Origin: Azospirillum canadense
GTDB taxonomy: Bacteria; Pseudomonadota; Alphaproteobacteria; Azospirillales; Azospirillaceae
Assembly (NCBI RefSeq): GCF_025961225.1
Contig: NZ_JAOQNG010000007.1
Span: 508,501 to 572,500 of the forward strand
Reading direction: 5' to 3'
Length of the DNA: 64,000 nt
The first letter of the stretch is position 1. Each line of letters starts with the position of its first letter. The notes under the pieces were generated by a model that saw nothing but the letters and a program-made list of their open reading frames with translations, was not told where the DNA came from and ran no database searches. Both the position numbers and the translations under genes were made by a program. Shown piece after piece: positions 61,005 through 64,000 of the stretch.

Positions 61005-62939
61005 ATGCTTTTTTCCGGCCCCGCTGCGGCCAACGGCGCTGAGCGCTTTCAGGTGCTCATCGACGCGGTGGTGGACTACGCCATCTACATGCTGGACCCG
61101 CAGGGCTACATCGTGAGCTGGAACCCGGGCGCGGAGCGGATCAAGGGCTATGCCCCGGACGAGATCATCGGTCAGCACTTCTCCCGCTTCTTCACGCCGG
61201 AGGATCAGGCGGCCGGGCGATCGGCCCTGGCCCTCGACACCGCCCAGCGCACTGGCCGCTTTGAGGACGAGAACTGGCGCGTGCGCAAGGACGGCAGCCG
61301 GTTCTGGGCGCTCGCCGTGCTCGACGCGATCCGCGCGCCCGACGGCACCCTGATCGGCTTCGCCAAGATCACCCGCGACATGACCGACCGTAAGCGTGTG
61401 CAGGACGAGCTGCGCCGCAGCGAGGAGCGGTTCCGCCTGCTGGTCGAGGGCGTGGTCGATTACGCCATCTTCATGCTCGACCGGGACGGCCGCATCGCCA
61501 GCTGGAACGCCGGCGCCCGTCGCATCAAGGGCTACGCGACCGAGCAGATCAGCGGCCAGCACTTCTCCCGCTTCTACACGGCCGAAGACCAGGGGGCCGG
61601 GGTGCCGCAGCGCATCCTCGCCAGGGCGCTGCGCGAGGGGCGCTGCGAGATGGAAGGGCCGCGCGTGCGCAAGGACGGCAGCACCTTCTGGGCCCACGTC
61701 GTGATCGACGCGATCCGCGACGACGCCGGGACGCTGATCGGCTTCGCCAAGGTGACGCGCGATCTGACCGAGCGCAAGCAAGCGCAGGAGGCGCTGGACA
61801 AAGCGAAGGAGCAGCTCTTCCAGGCGCAGAAGATGGAGACGGTTGGGCAGTTGACCGGCGGGGTGGCGCACGACTTCAACAACCTGCTGACCGCGGTGCT
61901 GGGCAGCCTGGACCTGATCACGCATCTGACCAGCGACGAGCGCGTGAGGCGCCTGGTGGACACGGCACAGCGGGCGACCAACCGCGGGGCGCAGCTGACG
62001 GCGCAGCTCCTCGCCTTTTCCCGGCGGCAGACGCTGAACCCGCAGACGGCCAACCTCAACGACCTGATCGACGCCTTCGACACGCTGCTGCGCCGCGCGG
62101 CCGGCGACAGCGTCGCGTTCGAGCGGCAGTTCGACCCCAGGTCGCGCAACGTGGAGGTCGATACGGCGCAGTTCCAGGCGGCGATCCTCAACCTGGTGGT
62201 CAACGCGCAGGACGCGATGGCGCAGGGCGGCACGCTCACCATCCGCACGGCGAACGTGGAACTCGGCCCCGAGCGCGCCGACACCTTCCACGAGTTGACC
62301 CCAGGCCCCTACGTGATGGTCGAGGTGAGTGACAGCGGCACCGGCATGAGCGACGAGGTGCGCGCCCGTGCCATCGAGCCGTTCTTTACGACCAAAGACG
62401 TCGGCGAGGGCAGCGGGCTTGGCCTCAGCCAGGTGTACGGTTTCGTCCGCCAGTCGGGCGGCCAGCTGGAGATCGTCAGCACGCCGGGCACCGGAACGGC
62501 GGTGCGCCTCTACCTGCCCCGCAGCGCGTCCGACAGCGTGGCGGACGAGTCACGCCCCAGCGTCGCTCCCGTCGTGCGCACCGGGCGCATCCTGGTCGTG
62601 GAGGACGACGCCGAGGTGCGGCACATCGCGGTGCAGACGCTGGAGCTGCTGGGCTACACCACCTTCCAGGCGCACGACGCTCCGGAGGCCATGGCGATGC
62701 TTCAGGCAGGACTGGATGTGGACGTGCTGTTCACCGACGTGGTGATGCCCAAGGGGATGAGCGGCGTCGTGCTGGCCAAGGAGGCGCGCCGCATCCGCCC
62801 GGACCTGCGCATCCTGCTCGCGTCCGGCCACCCCCGGGAGACGCTAGACCGGGTGGAGCTGATTCCCGGCGACTTTGCCTTCATCGGCAAGCCCTACCAG
62901 GTGCCGGGCCTGACCGCGGCGCTGGAGGCGCTGCTCTAG
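61005..62939 (+). CDS. Hybrid sensor histidine kinase: PAS-PAS-HisKA-HATPase-REC
   Basis: 644 residues. Two near-duplicate PAS domains (about 15-135 and 140-262): both contain VVDYAI, RIKGYA, GQHFSRF and RVRKDGS. HisKA with VAHDFNNLL, HATPase with NLVVNAQDAM and GEGSGLGLSQVYGF, and a receiver with VLFTDVVMPKG complete it. There is no membrane segment. The architecture suggests an internal PAS duplication. GAGGTTCC precedes the ATG. No partner response-regulator gene is adjacent on the same strand. Confidence 0.87.
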   Translation: MLFSGPAAANGAERFQVLIDAVVDYAIYMLDPQGYIVSWNPGAERIKGYAPDEIIGQHFSRFFTPEDQAAGRSALALDTAQRTGRFEDENWRVRKDGSRFWALAVLDAIRAPDGTLIGFAKITRDMTDRKRVQDELRRSEERFRLLVEGVVDYAIFMLDRDGRIASWNAGARRIKGYATEQISGQHFSRFYTAEDQGAGVPQRILARALREGRCEMEGPRVRKDGSTFWAHVVIDAIRDDAGTLIGFAKVTRDLTERKQAQEALDKAKEQLFQAQKMETVGQLTGGVAHDFNNLLTAVLGSLDLITHLTSDERVRRLVDTAQRATNRGAQLTAQLLAFSRRQTLNPQTANLNDLIDAFDTLLRRAAGDSVAFERQFDPRSRNVEVDTAQFQAAILNLVVNAQDAMAQGGTLTIRTANVELGPERADTFHELTPGPYVMVEVSDSGTGMSDEVRARAIEPFFTTKDVGEGSGLGLSQVYGFVRQSGGQLEIVSTPGTGTAVRLYLPRSASDSVADESRPSVAPVVRTGRILVVEDDAEVRHIAVQTLELLGYTTFQAHDAPEAMAMLQAGLDVDVLFTDVVMPKGMSGVVLAKEARRIRPDLRILLASGHPRETLDRVELIPGDFAFIGKPYQVPGLTAALEALL

Positions 62940-63407
62940 CGGGGCAGCAGCGCAGGCTTGTTGGTTGTCGTGTTTGATTGGGCCGCCCACGGTCGCAGGT
63001 CCGTCAAAAGTCACCGCTATGGATGCGGCAAAAGGGAATGCAGGCCTTGGGTCGGGATGATGGGGCGGCTTTTCACGGATTCTGGACGTCGGAAGCCGCG
63101 GTGGCGATGAGCGGTCTTCCGCGGAGTTCGTCAGCCGATCCGATGCGGCGAGATCGGAGCCTGCCGGCCGACATCTCGCTGTTGGGCAATCACCAGCCAT
63201 CGCAACTCGGAGCGGCTACACCGGCGCGATCATCCTTGGACGGAAGGCCCGGCAGCGAGGTCCGGACATACGGCCCGAGGCCGGGCGGAACGATCGCCTC
63301 ACTGTGGCCCGCCCGCCTTCGTCCTATGGCATCAATTGCGGCCGCCCTCTCCACTGTCACCTTTCGCCAGGAAGCGCCCCCCACCGTGCCTGCTCTATCC
63401 CCCACTT
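62940..63407. other. 468-bp region with no recognised gene
   Basis: It separates the kinase gene from a convergent small gene. Short open frames occur on both strands but none has a ribosome site or recognisable protein. No clear terminator was found. Confidence 0.4.
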
Positions 63408-63647
63408 TCACGGTCGAGTAGGCGCCTCGGGGCGCTCGGCCAACGTTCCAATCAAGCGCAGCAGCTCCTGCTGTTCGGGGCCACGCCCGCTTGTGAGAAA
63501 CGTCCCTATATCGATCTCCGCTATATGCCCACCCGACGCGGCATTGGCCTCATGGCGGATGAACACCCGGTCCACCTCAGAATCGCGGACCAGCAGCCAC
63601 CGGTCCCCATTGGCGCTCCCGTACAACGCTCTCGTCGTGATTGGCAT
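63408..63647 (-). CDS. Small conserved hypothetical protein (MPITTRALYGSANGDRW type)
   Basis: 79 residues from ATG 63647 after GAGGAG (7 bp spacing), better than the ATG at 63662 that overlaps the response-regulator stop. The N-terminus LYGSANGDRWLLVRD and VFIRHEANAASGGHIAE fit a small protein type I recall from alphaproteobacteria, often next to signalling genes. No function is known. It is coupled to the response-regulator gene just upstream. Confidence 0.7.
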   Translation of the reverse strand: MPITTRALYGSANGDRWLLVRDSEVDRVFIRHEANAASGGHIAEIDIGTFLTSGRGPEQQELLRLIGTLAERPEAPTRP

Positions 63648-63658
63648 GTCTGCGCTCC

Positions 63659-64000
63659 TCATTCCGCAATGCGGGCGATCAGGTCGAGCAAAACTTCCGT
63701 CTGGAAGGGCTTGCGCATGTACGCGGTGTATCCGTCGAAATGCTGCCGGACGATATCCTCGCGGACGGAGGTCATCATGATGATGGGGATATCTTGGAAG
63801 GTCGGGTCAGCCCGGATAGCCCGGGCCATCGCGGCTCCATCCATGAGCGGCATCATGTAGTCCGTCACGATGACATTCGGCCGGTTCACGGCCAGCTGTT
63901 GCAACCCTTCGCGGCCGTTGCCGGCCGAAAGCACGCGGTAGCCGGCATTCTCCAGAAGTACGGTCAGCACTCCAGCGATGCCGAACTCGTCTTCCACCAG
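63659..64000 (-). CDS. Response regulator receiver protein, N-terminus outside window
   Basis: 114 residues are visible; the gene continues past the right edge because the frame stays open and the usual residues before LVEDEF are not in the window. It has the acidic pocket (VEDEF), phospho-Asp in VIVTDYMMPLMDG, IIMMTS, and the conserved lysine in YMRKPFQ. It ends right after the receiver, so it is a single-domain (CheY-like) regulator unless something precedes it. Confidence 0.83.
   Translation of the reverse strand: MVEDEFGIAGVLTVLLENAGYRVLSAGNGREGLQQLAVNRPNVIVTDYMMPLMDGAAMARAIRADPTFQDIPIIMMTSVREDIVRQHFDGYTAYMRKPFQTEVLLDLIARIAE

Noticed and set aside
62978..63421. 147-codon frame after the second kinase
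   Set aside because: No domain, no ribosome site, and it runs into the convergent small gene.

Overview
The window is GC-rich DNA with tightly packed, often ATGA-overlapping genes. It is dominated by catabolic operons, ABC uptake systems for small organic acids, LysR/GntR/MocR regulators and large hybrid sensor kinases. This fits a free-living or plant-associated alphaproteobacterium of the Azospirillum/Rhodospirillales kind. That assignment is inferred from gene content; no rRNA or tRNA gene is present to fix it.

Layout. (1) 1-3.3 kb: an enolase-superfamily dehydratase (cut by the window edge) and an ACS-type MFS permease, divergent from a LysR regulator, with an 11-bp perfect palindrome between them. 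A YghU-type glutathione transferase follows. (2) 4.3-13.6 kb, all minus strand: an operon-like array with an SMP-30 lactonase, a COG3618 lactonase/amidohydrolase, an FAH-family hydrolase, two SDR dehydrogenases, one ABC permease, one ATPase and three paralogous NMT1/TauA-type binding proteins. The enzymes resemble a non-phosphorylative (L-fuconate-like) acid pathway. (3) 13.6-23.5 kb, minus strand: leuC-leuD-leuB-like genes, a second complete NMT1-type ABC importer with two permeases, a PEP-mutase/isocitrate-lyase-family lyase and a second leuC-leuD pair. Two LysR genes lie upstream. (4) 26-30.1 kb, plus strand: larA-larC-larE-larB, that is, a nickel-pincer-nucleotide racemase-like enzyme with its complete cofactor synthesis set. 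(5) 30.2-33.2 kb: small VOC, cupin and AhpD-like genes and a MocR regulator with a 17-bp palindrome in its promoter. (6) 33.3-44.1 kb: a putative oxidative pathway with a heme-oxygenase-like diiron protein, two [2Fe-2S] ferredoxins around an orphan 104-aa protein, an aldehyde dehydrogenase, a GlcG-like protein and a flavin/[2Fe-2S] reductase. It lies divergent from a GntR regulator, a GGT-family enzyme, an amidase and an MFS permease. Three copies of TGTATACAGT mark the three promoters. (7) 44.1-53 kb: a complete benzoate-to-muconolactone operon catBCA-benABCDK with its LysR activator and a textbook ATAC-N7-GTAT site. (8) 53-56.7 kb: mobile-element debris, made up of an IS5-type remnant, a C-terminally truncated large serine recombinase, an intact IS256-family element and a PAS protein cut off by that element. 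(9) 56.9-64 kb: two hybrid PAS histidine kinases, a small conserved hypothetical gene and a truncated response regulator.

How it fits together: regions 2, 3, 4, 6 and 7 are separate uptake-plus-oxidation modules for organic or aromatic acids, each with its own regulator and transporter. Region 6 is the least explained by known pathways and is the best candidate for an undescribed system. Region 3 (aconitase-type isomerases with a lyase) and the three-cysteine LarE of region 4 are the next most interesting.
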